A stretch of 64,000 bases of DNA from Microcoleus vaginatus PCC 9802. GTDB lineage: Bacteria > Cyanobacteriota > Cyanobacteriia > Cyanobacteriales > Microcoleaceae. Positions 28,783 through 37,988 of this stretch are shown piece after piece. Position numbers and translations under genes: made by a program. The DNA lies in assembly GCA_022701275.1 (NCBI GenBank), contig CP031740.1, positions 2,305,001 to 2,369,000 of the forward strand. Reading direction: 5' to 3'. A model generated the notes under the pieces. It did not search any database and was not told the DNA's origin. It worked only from the letters and a program-made list of their open reading frames with translations. Positions within the stretch are counted from its first letter, which is position 1. Every line of letters starts with the position of its first letter.

Positions 28783-28851
28783 AGCAATTCTGCATCGGCA
28801 AGTCGATTCTGCGAAACAAGAATCCCCTCGGCTTTAGCCAGGGGAGTGTCA
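28700..28851 (+). ncRNA. Probable omega RNA at the TnpB right end
   Basis: By analogy with other TnpB elements, the 3' part of tnpB and the right-end hairpin (28824-28844) form the scaffold of the guide RNA, and the guide would start just after 28851. Position inferred, no direct proof. Confidence 0.45.
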
Positions 28852-29035
28852 AATAATTACCATCCTAAACTTGTAGGGACAATTAATTAATCATCCCTAC
28901 AATATTCTCACCTAATTAATTAGAATCTATGCCTAACGGCATCAAAAGTTTGGGAATAATAGGCGTGAAGATTAGAGTAAAAAAGAGAGATTCTGAATCA
29001 ACAAAAAGTTTTTTAATTTAAATCGCTGCGGTTAT
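28852..29035. other. Short intergenic region
   Basis: AT-rich, no gene seen. It includes the predicted guide segment flanking the TnpB element. Confidence 0.5.
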
Positions 29036-29470
29036 TCACAACGGTTGCTCTGCTTGAGAAGGTGGCTCTTCTGGCAGCGGAATAAACTCTGTCTCTTGAG
29101 GAACCTGAGCAAACCGTCCCTCTCTCCAATCGAGTTTAGCTTCCTCAATGCGCGAGTGGCGACTTGAAACAAAATTCCACCACTTATGCCGCTCACCAAC
29201 AGGTTCACCGCCAATCACAATACAACGAGCCTTGCCTGAAGCAGAAATGTTTACTTCAGTGCCTGAATGTAGAACTGCCAACCGATGTTGTTCCAGAGGC
29301 ACTCCATCGATAACAAGCCCCTCTGTTACGCTGTAAACCGCCTGTTCGCTGTAATGGCCAGGTAAGGTAAATTCTCTTCCAGCAGTCAGTTGCACGTCCA
29401 GATAAATCATGGGTGAAAATATTTGAACTGGGGAAGTACGACCATAGGCCTCACCGGCAATTAGGGTGAA
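29036..29470 (-). pseudogene. Pirin, C-terminal fragment
   Basis: Read from the core at 29470, the frame continues FTLIAGEAYGRTSPV and FSPMIYLDVQLTAG to the stop at 29036, 144 residues of the pirin C-terminal cupin. The N-terminal half is at 48483-48949 on the same strand. Joining at the GTGAA core restores a 298-codon gene without a frame change. Pirins are cupin proteins, some with quercetinase activity. This fragment lacks its own start region. Confidence 0.93.
29466..29470. other. Left attachment core (GTGAA)
   Basis: The left junction reads TTAGG-GTGAA-TCCCC: pirin DNA to the left, element to the right. The same GTGAA is found at the right junction. Bases 29463-29470 (AGGGTGAA) equal the left guide of bridge loop 1. 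Bases 29467-29472 (TGAATC) are complementary to the right guide of loop 2. Confidence 0.85.
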
Positions 29471-29546
29471 TCCCCAACGATGATAGGATTTTGATGGCTC
29501 GCGACTAAAGCAATGGAACCGCTTCGGGTTGCGGGCCTCCCCGAAT

Positions 29547-29981
29547 TCAATACTTCACAGTTAGCGGCAAACTCTTCACCCCTAAATCGGCGATTGACGC
29601 GAGCCGATCGCACAAACGCCGCCAGCCATCCCAATTTTTCAGCACCACACAGCCCGCGCTACCGGGATAATTGGCGTCAAAATGCAGACCTAACTCGGCT
29701 CGAATTCCTTTATCCGAAACTACCGGGTCGGGCGTGATGTGGAAAAAATCGCCCTCTACTCCCCTTGTCTCTAAATAGTAAGGCTCGGTTGGGATTTGGT
29801 ATTCACCTGCCGGAATCGGGCCCTTCCCCCTCACCCATTCATCACCGGGGCGCTGCCAGTCGGCACAGCCCGAAGTTGCCACATAGTCGATCGCTCGATC
29901 GTCTGGGTAAATTAACTGCAAATTTCCATAAATTAGCTCTGACGATTGGTGCAAATCCATTGTAAAAATTAGTTGGTGCAT
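29547..29981 (-). CDS. L,D-transpeptidase-like / murein-active protein
   Basis: The 144-residue protein has a YkuD-like catalytic block: LGLHFDANYPGSAGCVVL with His100, Ser108 and Cys111 in the H-x-S-x-G-C arrangement, preceded by GPIPAGEYQIP, typical of these folds. It has no signal peptide. As the last gene of a set with small membrane proteins it may be a lysis enzyme of the element, which is inference. The start may be the second Met, seven codons in. Confidence 0.65.
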   Translation of the reverse strand: MHQLIFTMDLHQSSELIYGNLQLIYPDDRAIDYVATSGCADWQRPGDEWVRGKGPIPAGEYQIPTEPYYLETRGVEGDFFHITPDPVVSDKGIRAELGLHFDANYPGSAGCVVLKNWDGWRRLCDRLASIADLGVKSLPLTVKY

Positions 29982-30181
29982 TATATTTTGTGCTTAATTT
30001 GTTCGATTAATGATTGAATTTCTGCAAGTGTTTTTCGCCCTGATACTAAATCGCGCCGACCCGCAATCGTCATACCCTGTATGTATCCGTACTCTTTGCC
30101 TAAATCCTCTAAGCAATCTACTAACTGAGATTTACTAGAGTTAGGAATTTCTAAAAGTTGTTTAGCTTTGTCGATTGTCAT
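29981..30181 (-). CDS. Small protein, 66 residues
   Basis: Charged and helical (AKQLLEIPNSSKSQLVDCLEDLG), no membrane segment. Its stop overlaps the start of the lysin-like gene by one base and its start overlaps the gene at 30162, so it is translationally coupled within the same operon. Function unknown. Confidence 0.6.
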   Translation of the reverse strand: MTIDKAKQLLEIPNSSKSQLVDCLEDLGKEYGYIQGMTIAGRRDLVSGRKTLAEIQSLIEQIKHKI

Positions 30182-30359
30182 GCTGCGCTCTCGGGGGGGA
30201 AACGAGCAAACCGCCCAACAGTGTTAGAATCGGCGCTAGAAAAGGAATAAGTGCTGTAGGGTTTTCTTTTTGGAAAATTAAGACTATGCCCGCGCCAACT
30301 AACATAATTACAGATATATTTAACGAGGCAATAGTGAAACGATACGAGTATTTGTCCAC
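30162..30359 (-). CDS. Two-span small membrane protein (holin-like)
   Basis: 65 residues with two hydrophobic helices (IASLNISVIMLVGAGIVLIF and ALIPFLAPILTLLGGLLV) around a short turn and a charged end, the topology of class II holins. It overlaps the 66-residue gene by 20 bases. Holin role is inferred from size and place only. Confidence 0.6.
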   Translation of the reverse strand: MDKYSYRFTIASLNISVIMLVGAGIVLIFQKENPTALIPFLAPILTLLGGLLVSPPRAQHDNRQS

Positions 30360-30362
30360 TTA

Positions 30363-30656
30363 TTAAAAGTCTGTATGTTGGGGTTTATTCTCTTCTGGCA
30401 AAGAGGGTTTTCGCCGCATATCTAAAACCCTAAAAATGTCATTTACAGCATTTTTTAAGAGCCCGAGTTCTACCATGGTGTGATTGTCATTCTGGATAGA
30501 TTTTTGGGCGAACCTATTCCATTCCTTAATCTCGTTTCTCACATCTTTCATGTTTGATTCGGCTCGCAGTGTTGCAACGGTAAAGGCTCCCGTTGCAACA
30601 GCACCAGCGCAACCGATGGAGATTCCAATAATCTCTATCAAATCTCTAACATTCAT
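30363..30656 (-). CDS. Small membrane protein with coiled coil
   Basis: 97 residues: one N-terminal helix (IIGISIGCAGAVATGAFTVATL) and a charged helical tail. It could be a second holin or a spanin-like component next to the lysin candidate. It starts directly after the 118-residue gene. Confidence 0.6.
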   Translation of the reverse strand: MNVRDLIEIIGISIGCAGAVATGAFTVATLRAESNMKDVRNEIKEWNRFAQKSIQNDNHTMVELGLLKNAVNDIFRVLDMRRKPSLPEENKPQHTDF

Positions 30657-31013
30657 TTAATTTCCAGTATATATTTCAATAACTAGCGCGATTTCTTTAA
30701 GCCAGCGCACAGGCTCAAACTTGATGCGGTATTCAGCGGTGAAGACGGGCAGCTTTATTAATGTTTGCCTTTTCAATGGAACGGCCCAGCGCGAAGCCTC
30801 GAAGTCCGGCCCTGACGTGCTACTGCCTAATAATTGCGTTAGTCGTCCTGCTAACCACCACGTAGGCTTAGCTTGCAAGGATGTTGTATAAGCTCTAATT
30901 GTGTGATTAGTGAAGCTTCCCGGAATTAGTATTTTTTCAATTGGATTTTCACCCGCAGCCGAGTAAAAGCCATTGTGTACAACTTCCCAATTACTCTCAT
31001 CGTCGAGGCTCAT
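30657..31013 (-). CDS. Hypothetical protein, 118 residues
   Basis: Soluble, beta-rich by appearance (TLIKLPVFTAEYRIKFEPVRW), with conserved-looking Trp residues. It lies in the minus-strand block between the interrupted structural-like gene and the small membrane proteins, with its stop abutting the next start. Function unknown; tail or virion protein possible. Confidence 0.6.
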   Translation of the reverse strand: MSLDDESNWEVVHNGFYSAAGENPIEKILIPGSFTNHTIRAYTTSLQAKPTWWLAGRLTQLLGSSTSGPDFEASRWAVPLKRQTLIKLPVFTAEYRIKFEPVRWLKEIALVIEIYTGN

Positions 31014-31733
31014 TTCTTTATTCGCAATAGTAGGGCGGCAAGGTAATTAAATACCGCCCTAAAAATTACCCTGATTAGGTTGTGGGAGGTGCTACCGCTA
31101 CCGCTTTTTTCTTGCGGCTCTTGGTACCGGCCAAGATTGTCACTTCGTCGGCTGGAGTTCCTGCCGCGTCGGTGTCGGTGGTGGCCTCTGCTTCTGTCTG
31201 CAGCGGGATCGGATAAGTACCGCCGCCTTTAACTGTGAAAAATGGATCGATATCAGCCGCGCCTGTTGTTCCAGTGCGGTTAACTTTTGTGGCGGGGATT
31301 ATGTCGCCCAGAGCGTCCCCGATTTCAGCAATTGACAGATAACTAGGAAAGGTAAAAGATAGTTTCCGCCGTGTTCCTTTCGCCGTTTTTCTGCCAGTAA
31401 CTAGGAAAACTGTGCGCGCGTTTGGTTTGCCGCTTGCAAGATAAGTCCGCTTGCCTTCTGGGACTGTGATTTCTCCTTCTGTCCCGTCCGGCTTGGTGTA
31501 TGCGCGAGTGTAGCCAGCGCGATCGACTAAATCGTCTAGGTTTGGTACGTATTGCTTCGTGTCGATGTCTAGAAATTTGGCAACTCTAGGAATGCAGCTG
31601 CAGGTAGTGCGATAAAAATCGGTGCCCGTGCCTGTCTGGCCTTTATCCTTATATTTATAGTCATTTCAAATAAATCTGAGACAAATGCAAGATGATGTAA
31701 AATCAAGAAAAATTGTTAACTCGGAGCCGAAAA

Positions 31734-32093
31734 ATGGCATACAGTCTAGATTTAAGAAAAAGAGTAGTGGATTATGTGGAAAATGGAGGGGGTATAACTA
31801 AAGCCGCCGCCCTGTTTAAAGTAGGAAGAGCAACAATATACAGATGGCTAGGGAGGGAAGACCTTCGAGCCACTAAGGTAGAACACCGTGAGCGAAAGAT
31901 AGACTGGGAAGCGCTCAGAAAAGATGTAGAAGAAAATCCCGAAGCAAGATTAATAGAAAGAGCAAGGAAATTCGGGGTGAGAGCGAGTGCCATATGCTAT
32001 GCCTTAAAGAAAATGAAAATTACGAGAAAAAAAAAGAATATCGTTATAGAGAAAGGAATAGAGAAGAAAGAATACAATACTACCAAACACTGA
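31734..32093 (+). CDS. IS630-type transposase, frame A (HTH part)
   Basis: Starts MAYSLDLRKRVVDYV. It carries the helix-turn-helix (GITKAAALFKVGRATIYRWL) that binds the element ends and a second winged-helix portion. It overlaps frame B by about 100 bases; the shift is likely at the A9 run at 32027-32035. Confidence 0.85.
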   Translation: MAYSLDLRKRVVDYVENGGGITKAAALFKVGRATIYRWLGREDLRATKVEHRERKIDWEALRKDVEENPEARLIERARKFGVRASAICYALKKMKITRKKKNIVIEKGIEKKEYNTTKH

Positions 32094-32581
32094 GAAATTT
32101 AATTAAAGCTCATGGGAGTAAAAGCCTTGTATTTATTGATGAGTCAGGGTTTGAAGAGTTTCATGCTTGTGTTTATGCGTGGTCAAAAAAAGGAAAAAAA
32201 GTATATGGGGATAGACAAGGAAAACGCGGAAAGAGAGAAAATTTAGTAGCAGGAAGAAGAAAAGGAAACAAGGACTTGATTGCACCTATGGTCTTTACAG
32301 GGAGCTTGAATGCAGAAAGTTTTGAAGGGTGGTTAGCTTTATATTTATTGCCATCTTTAACAATACCATCAATATTAATCATGGATAATGCACCGATTCA
32401 TCGTAAGACAGCAATTAGACTGCTGGTGGAGGAAGCAGGCCATCAGATACTTTTTTTACCAAAATACTCTCCTGACTTAAATGATATTGAGCATGATTTT
32501 AGTGCATTAAAGAGAGCTATAATGTATTCGCATTCTGCCACATCTCTTGATGAGATTATTCGCGCTTATTGTGCAACTTAG
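31994..32581 (+). CDS. IS630-type transposase, frame B (DDE part)
   Basis: The catalytic DDE acids are in VFIDESGF, LIMDNAPIH and DLNDIEHDFSALK. The frame is -1 relative to frame A, and the two probably fuse by -1 slippage on nine consecutive A residues, giving KITRKK-KEYRYRERN. The upstream ATG at 31994 is not the likely start in vivo. Confidence 0.85.
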   Translation: MLCLKENENYEKKKEYRYRERNREERIQYYQTLRNLIKAHGSKSLVFIDESGFEEFHACVYAWSKKGKKVYGDRQGKRGKRENLVAGRRKGNKDLIAPMVFTGSLNAESFEGWLALYLLPSLTIPSILIMDNAPIHRKTAIRLLVEEAGHQILFLPKYSPDLNDIEHDFSALKRAIMYSHSATSLDEIIRAYCAT

Positions 32582-32821
32582 TGTCTCATTTTTATTTGAA
32601 ATAACTATAACAAGAAAGCTAGTTCGAGCCATAATGATTCTGACTGGGGTCTTAAGGTTTTGTTTGGTAACTTCACCTTAAGTTTTCCCTTTCAAGCTGT
32701 CAACCTCTAAAACCTTTGTCTGGCGAGGGTTTCAGTTATAAAATATTTTGCGGAGGCCTAGGGTTCCGCAAAATATTTTATAGATGGATTTTGCAGAATG
32801 TAAATTTTTGTTAAGCCCGAG

Positions 32822-34351
32822 TTAACCCAGAGGTTTTATCCCCGGTGGCTCTCTGTCAGGCCACAAATCAATTTCGATCCGCTGTTCTTCCCAGATGTTG
32901 CCTGCTATATCTTCTCTACCTTGCAAGTCAGCCGCTCGCCTCTTCCAAGTAAGCACCGCTTTGCATGGGTAAACAAGATAGGGTAATGAGCGCCGCCGGG
33001 GTGTCGGGTTAATATAGCCAGAGTCACGGGCACCGTTAGGCAATATTTCAGCAGTTGAGAGCACCAACAACTCCTTAATCTTTTGTAGACCTTCGTTTTC
33101 TGTGCTTGCATAACACTGCATCTGACGACCATTGTTAAGCCTCGCGGTAACGAGTCGTTGGCCGCTGGTGTACTGTTTGGCGGCCAATTTTATTTCGTCC
33201 CACGTTAGACCACGCTTGATATCAGGAATTGTGATTTCACGACAGCGTGCTCTTTTCCCGCTCGGCATTTTCCACGGCGGCGCTGTTTTTTCTCGAAATT
33301 CGATAAATAATTGCCGCTCTTGAACGCCCGGAGTAATGTAATCATCTGTCGGGGTTCCATTAATCAGAACTCCGACATCACGGTTATCTAACATTTGATG
33401 TGTTGCTAGAACGCTAACAATTGTTGGCCTCAATACCGCTTCAGAACCAGTTAATATGATCCGCTCGTCCGGCGCGCTGCGGTCAGGGGTAATTTCCACA
33501 GTCCGATCGGGCCCGAGTACAGAGTTATCTTGCATCGCTTGTTGAGCAAGAAAGGCATCAATACCACCTGCGACGGCAAAACCTGCTTCTATACAAGCCT
33601 CTGAACCTTCTTCGAGCATTTCCTCTGTGAAGTTTCGCCAGAAAGCGTCGGGGATTTTTTCGATGGTTTCCTCTACTGCTTTGGCGATCGTCCAAGATTC
33701 GCCGCTTCCCCAGTTGTCGATTGTTTTGGAGCCTAGTACAGCCCGCAGTCCTTGCCCAAAAACATTATTTGGGTCTTTGAGTGCGCGGCGCACATCTTTG
33801 TACAACCACAAGAAAGTCGCTTGAGTCCCCATGCGAAAGCCTGCATTGATAACCTCACTAGCAGCGTCTAGCATTTCATCTAGCGCTTGCTCGCCAACTT
33901 CTTTCAGCAAGTGCGTGCCCAGCGACTGATTGAAACTAAAAACTGTGGCGGCCGGCACTACTCCGCAGCCGAGCCAGCCGATCGCCCGACCGACAGCGCC
34001 ACCCAAAATTCCTCCAAAAGAATTCCAAAGTCCTTGAATTTGTTTATCGATTGCAGTATCACTAATATTCCAGTTGAAGTTATAAATAAACTGCACGCCG
34101 GATACTATCCAACTCCAAAGCTTTGTAAAGCTAAAAGAAATTACACTGGCAATTCCTGAAATCAAAAAATTGCCAAAACGGATAGCACCATTTATTACCG
34201 TCTCAAGAAAACCGCCGTTGTTTTGAGTTGTAATCGCGCTGGCTGACCAAGTTCTGATCAGGTTTCCACCCGTTGAACTTGACCGAATTTTTCGCGATGC
34301 CAAATCCTTAAGAATCATCCCTATTTTAGGAATTGCTGAAACAGTTGGCAT
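32822..34351 (-). CDS. Large hydrophobic-core protein, 509 residues
   Basis: The first 260 residues are amphipathic to hydrophobic (AIRFGNFLISGIASVISFSFTKLWSW, GGILGGAVGRAIGWLGCGVVPAATV) and could insert in a membrane. The C-terminal half is soluble and mixed. Its start overlaps the stop of the 688-residue gene (TAATG). It could be a tail-length or pore protein of a phage-like particle, but I recognise no family and do not assign a function. Confidence 0.6.
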   Translation of the reverse strand: MPTVSAIPKIGMILKDLASRKIRSSSTGGNLIRTWSASAITTQNNGGFLETVINGAIRFGNFLISGIASVISFSFTKLWSWIVSGVQFIYNFNWNISDTAIDKQIQGLWNSFGGILGGAVGRAIGWLGCGVVPAATVFSFNQSLGTHLLKEVGEQALDEMLDAASEVINAGFRMGTQATFLWLYKDVRRALKDPNNVFGQGLRAVLGSKTIDNWGSGESWTIAKAVEETIEKIPDAFWRNFTEEMLEEGSEACIEAGFAVAGGIDAFLAQQAMQDNSVLGPDRTVEITPDRSAPDERIILTGSEAVLRPTIVSVLATHQMLDNRDVGVLINGTPTDDYITPGVQERQLFIEFREKTAPPWKMPSGKRARCREITIPDIKRGLTWDEIKLAAKQYTSGQRLVTARLNNGRQMQCYASTENEGLQKIKELLVLSTAEILPNGARDSGYINPTPRRRSLPYLVYPCKAVLTWKRRAADLQGREDIAGNIWEEQRIEIDLWPDREPPGIKPLG

Positions 34352-36414
34352 TAGTTATCATCCCCAGCTTGTGAAATGTTATCGCCAATTTGTCGAATCC
34401 TTGGGCGACGGTCGGGCGTCTTTCCGTAGGGGTTTTGTATATCTGTAATCCCCGTCGTGTTTGTAAATCCGCTTTCTGCACTGTCAAGGAAGTCTTCAAA
34501 GTTTTGGGCGGGGTTCGGCTTTTCCTCGCCGTCTGTTGGCTTAGTGGGATTTTTAATGGAATTTGCCAAGTCAAGACTGCCTTTCAATATCCCCAATAGT
34601 TGAGATTTTGTATCTTTTTTGGTGTCAATTCTTTGCCAATGCACCGCACGAATTACAGCAGCAGCTTGCAACAAATCTAAAAGGATATCGCGTAACGTTT
34701 CTTTTTCCGTGTAATCCAATCCCTTTAAGTGGATTTCAGACTCTGCGATCAATTCATGTATTGTTTCGGCACCCGGAGTAAAACATGAAGGCACGGTAAC
34801 ATCTATTTCCGTGCTTTTAAAAGCCATGTATTTGATGATTGACTTCGAGGCTAAGTAACCTTTAATTGCCTCTTGCCTAGCCAGCCCCGACTCTACTAGG
34901 TTCTTTGTTGTAATAGCAATTAGGGCGTCGAGATTTGTAGTCACTGACAATAATTGACCTTCCATCTCCGCGACAGATTCTGCTAAGTTTGGAAATTTAA
35001 CAGACTTGCCCTGATCGCCTTCTTTCGTTAAATCAGAATCCTTGACGTTTATTTGTATTTCCCATTGTCCCCAGCGTTCATCATCGCGCCTAAATTGCCA
35101 GTCAAGCAAACCCACTAAATCTGTAATCGGTTCCTGTAGTGGCTCTGCGGGTTCCTCTCCCTCGTTCGGCACTTCTTGAATGATAGTTGAAGGAAGCTCA
35201 CCCGGAAATCTAGCAAGCCCTAATTTTGTATAAATTGCTCTTAGAAACTTTAGGTTTTCTTGACAACAAGTATCCAATTCTTTTCTCCTTGGTGGTGGGT
35301 TGGGAAAAGGAGCGAGGGAAGGAGGAAGAGGTGTAATATGCTTTGGTAACGTTGGATCAGTGTTGTTGCGACTGCAAGGGATTTCATAAGCTGAAATATC
35401 CCATATTTGATTAGCGGGTCGAGTATTGGCAATATGATTTTTCAGGTAATCGCCAGTACCTGTTAACATGAAAGGCGCTAACAACCTATCGAAGTATTGA
35501 AAACTTTGAGGAGAAATTATTATTTGTGGGCCCCCATCAAGTACGCCCCATGCTTTAAAATTAGCGCTAAATTTATTGTAATTTGCAGAAAAAGGATCTC
35601 TAGAGCCATTAGGATCAGGCGGCTCATGATAGTCAATAAAAGCGGGAGTTCTACTATAAGGAATCTCTTGATAAGACGCGTAAAACAAAGGAGTTTGTTG
35701 AGTCCAATTACCACCACCATAAGGGCTGCTAGGTGAAGATTGACTTATGAATTTAAGGGCGTTTTTATGTACTATATCCCACGTATAAATAGCAAGTGAG
35801 GCTGTATGCCACAAAATCACTAAGTGATAACATTTGTTATCTTCGAGCAAGGGTACTATCTGATCGTGCGAAAAAGCAATGCCCGGTATTGAGGGAGTTG
35901 GAGATATTGGGGTTGTCGGCTCTTCTTTTTTAGGAAATCCAAATCCGAGGCTTATTTCTACGGGGGTAAATGGAATTTGCAACGTAAACTCAACGCCTAC
36001 ATCTCCCTCTGATGAGGAAACATTAATTCCTAATCCTCCAATCTCTCCCCCAATACTTCCCCCTATAACTTCGCCTGTATTTGTATTAATCTTTACGCCC
36101 CCACCGACTCCTAAAAAGCCGCCGGGAACCTCTGCACTGCCGCTGATAGAAATACTATTTTTATTGGGGTCTTCAGCGTTCGTTTCGCCGCTGACATTGA
36201 CAGCAAGCGGCGACACATCGACGCTCACGCCGCCAGTTACGGAAACGCCCCCAATATTTGCAACTTCTTGAGTGACGCCAATTCCTCCACTCGTTGCTGA
36301 CGGTCGCGCCTTTCGCCCCATATCAACGCCGCTGTCCTTGCCGAGGTCGATTCCACTCGCCCCCCTGGTAGCGCTTGGTGATAGCCCTGACTTGCGACTG
36401 ACTCTGCTAGACAT
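34351..36414 (-). CDS. Large protein with Gly-rich beta N-terminus
   Basis: About 688 residues from the ATG at 36414 (MSSRVSRKSG), which overlaps the preceding stop by eight bases. Residues 15-170 are Gly/Ser/Val-rich with alternating pattern (GGVSVTGGVSVDVSP, GGSIGGEIGGLGINV), a beta-solenoid-like or repeat structure. The rest is globular with paired cysteines, then helical. I recognise no family. It is the largest cargo gene and sits in the putative structural operon. Confidence 0.6.
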   Translation of the reverse strand: MSSRVSRKSGLSPSATRGASGIDLGKDSGVDMGRKARPSATSGGIGVTQEVANIGGVSVTGGVSVDVSPLAVNVSGETNAEDPNKNSISISGSAEVPGGFLGVGGGVKINTNTGEVIGGSIGGEIGGLGINVSSSEGDVGVEFTLQIPFTPVEISLGFGFPKKEEPTTPISPTPSIPGIAFSHDQIVPLLEDNKCYHLVILWHTASLAIYTWDIVHKNALKFISQSSPSSPYGGGNWTQQTPLFYASYQEIPYSRTPAFIDYHEPPDPNGSRDPFSANYNKFSANFKAWGVLDGGPQIIISPQSFQYFDRLLAPFMLTGTGDYLKNHIANTRPANQIWDISAYEIPCSRNNTDPTLPKHITPLPPSLAPFPNPPPRRKELDTCCQENLKFLRAIYTKLGLARFPGELPSTIIQEVPNEGEEPAEPLQEPITDLVGLLDWQFRRDDERWGQWEIQINVKDSDLTKEGDQGKSVKFPNLAESVAEMEGQLLSVTTNLDALIAITTKNLVESGLARQEAIKGYLASKSIIKYMAFKSTEIDVTVPSCFTPGAETIHELIAESEIHLKGLDYTEKETLRDILLDLLQAAAVIRAVHWQRIDTKKDTKSQLLGILKGSLDLANSIKNPTKPTDGEEKPNPAQNFEDFLDSAESGFTNTTGITDIQNPYGKTPDRRPRIRQIGDNISQAGDDN

Positions 36415-37234
36415 AACTAGCTTCAACTCCTGAGAGGCGAGAGGGGCCGCCATCTGCGATCGCCCAAAGTTCCCCCGTCAACGTTTGCTCGGTCAGGTTG
36501 CCGCCGCCGTTGCGAGCAAGAAAAATGCCGCTGCCGACAGCGACGCTCGAATTGCCAGCAATCCAGATATCGGTGTTGCCAGTATTGGTGGCATAGAGGA
36601 TGGCGCGGTTTTGGTTTGCTGTTCGGAATCGTGTAGGTGCTGCTGAAGGGATTTCGATGCCGTAGGGCAAGCCAGCGCCGATCGTCCTAATTTGTGGTTT
36701 GGCAATTAGGTCGAGATTAAATCTAAAATCTCCCTCTAAATTGATATAGTCGCCATTTCCGAGAACTCCATGCCCGTAATTAATAATAGAAATTCCAAGC
36801 CGATCGTCGGGGCTTAGTAACTTTAGTTGATTAATCGTTAGGTAGGGAATCGTGAAAGGAATTGTTGTTTCCCTTCCCTTGTTCTGAAGCCGTGCGGTTG
36901 CTAGAGTTGACCACGCGCCTGTTCCCTTGCGAGCGTGAAAACTCAGACCTACAAACGGATAATCCTTTTCAATAGCAAGCATTGCAGCGATTTTTTCAGC
37001 CGCCGACATTTCAGGGTAAATATCTGGATAAGGTGCCTCTTGATAGGATGGCAAGTAAATTGCGCCGCTCAAGGCTTCTAGATAAAAACTTTTGCCTAAG
37101 TAATAGGAAGCAGACAACAGATCATATTCAGCAAAAGCATTAGCGCAATTGAGAATTTCAATAATTCCCGTTCCGTCGGCGCTTGTGATACTTCGCCTAA
37201 AAGTCCTTGTGTTCCCAAGTTGATTTTCAGCCAT
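36407..37234 (-). CDS. Hypothetical structural-like protein, 275 residues
   Basis: Beta-rich soluble protein without signal peptide (GLSFHARKGTGAWSTLATARL, TNTGNTDIWIAGNSSVAVGSG). The C-terminal part resembles small phage head-tail or decoration domains in style only. Starts by overlapping the stop of the upstream 180-residue gene. Confidence 0.55.
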   Translation of the reverse strand: MAENQLGNTRTFRRSITSADGTGIIEILNCANAFAEYDLLSASYYLGKSFYLEALSGAIYLPSYQEAPYPDIYPEMSAAEKIAAMLAIEKDYPFVGLSFHARKGTGAWSTLATARLQNKGRETTIPFTIPYLTINQLKLLSPDDRLGISIINYGHGVLGNGDYINLEGDFRFNLDLIAKPQIRTIGAGLPYGIEIPSAAPTRFRTANQNRAILYATNTGNTDIWIAGNSSVAVGSGIFLARNGGGNLTEQTLTGELWAIADGGPSRLSGVEASYV

Positions 37235-37776
37235 CAGGTTAAGTACACCTTTCCTTCGATTACACTGCCGCCACCGGGTAAGCTAATTACTTCTATGGGG
37301 AATTCCATCAAAGCGGTGAATGTTGCGTTAGTACCCCCGCTCGCTGCGAGTGTATGGGTGCAGCGGGTGATTACATTTTTGTTATCAGGATTGCGCGATT
37401 TATCGAGTTCAATGAGCTTGAGGGCGATGACAGCCTCCATTGCCGCTTGAGCGAGGTTAGGGGCGCTGCTGCCACCCGTGCCACTGGTAAAAGTTGAACC
37501 TGTCAAATAATGAGTTGCGTTGTAACTTGTACTGCCACCTACTGCGTTGCTGGCTGTTACGTTTAACAGCAAGTCAATGGCCGCTGTTTTAGTGGATAGA
37601 TTGGCGGTAATTGTTATGCGATCGGTTCTTTCAGCGACTCGCGTTAAATTATTTTCCTCCTGCTCCAAGAGTGCCAAAATTCCGTATACATACCGCTCCT
37701 TGCTTGCTGGGCCGGTAGGGTTGGCGTGAGAGGTTCCTGAAACCGAAGCGCCGGAACCCGAAGTGTGATCCGCCAT
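37234..37776 (-). CDS. Hypothetical protein, 180 residues, first gene of the minus-strand block
   Basis: From the ATG at 37776 (MADHTSGSGASV). The Gly/Ser/Thr-rich beginning leads to a helix (YGILALLEQEENNLTRVAER) and a beta-rich end. It is the promoter-proximal gene of a compact operon whose genes overlap or abut down to 29547. Structural role possible; no family seen. Confidence 0.55.
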   Translation of the reverse strand: MADHTSGSGASVSGTSHANPTGPASKERYVYGILALLEQEENNLTRVAERTDRITITANLSTKTAAIDLLLNVTASNAVGGSTSYNATHYLTGSTFTSGTGGSSAPNLAQAAMEAVIALKLIELDKSRNPDNKNVITRCTHTLAASGGTNATFTALMEFPIEVISLPGGGSVIEGKVYLT

Positions 37777-37988
37777 AAATGATTTAATATAATTCTTACT
37801 TCTCAAGTTTAAGTAAGATTAGAAGGCGGCTTGGTAGGCTTTTAAATTCTTAAGAAGTTGCTGAAATAGATAAATTACCAACCTTCCCAAATTTAAAGAC
37901 AACGTGACACCAACAGTTTGGGGCGCTAGAATAAAAACAGCAACTAAATGGTTGCTGTTTTTACGGTATTTACAGGGAAATAGCAACT
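37777..37988. promoter_or_regulatory. Divergent promoter region between cargo operons
   Basis: The minus-strand structural-like operon and the plus-strand recombinase-spike operon diverge here. I see no strong sigma-70 consensus, so promoters are assumed from gene order. Confidence 0.4.

Larger units (their letters stand above)
27493..28851 (+). mobile_element. Stand-alone TnpB element (IS605 superfamily, IS1341 type)
   Basis: The element holds a tnpB gene and no tnpA. The left side has a hairpin-forming CCCC...GGGG segment at 27493-27533. The right end is a stem CCCCT-CGGCTTTAGCC-AGGGG followed by AGTGTCAA ending at 28851. Ends are approximate. Without TnpA it would need a TnpA enzyme elsewhere in the genome to move. 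Confidence 0.75.
31658..32607 (+). mobile_element. IS630-type insertion sequence
   Basis: 950 bp with nearly matching ends, TATAGTCATTTCAAATAAA on the left and the complement TATAGTTATTTCAAATAAA on the right, flanked by TA on both sides as expected for the IS630/Tc1 group. Two overlapping transposase frames fill it. Confidence 0.85.
31075..32632 (-). pseudogene. Cargo gene interrupted by an IS630-type element
   Basis: The start lies at 32632 (MARTSFLV) and the rest at 31075-31657. Removing 31658-32607 and one TA restores an open frame (MARTSFLVKYKDKGQTGTGT) of about 200 codons. The product is soluble with a basic Ser/Thr/Ala-rich tail (TKSRKKKAVAVAP). No family recognised. Its exact repair shows that the insertion is recent. 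Confidence 0.75.
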
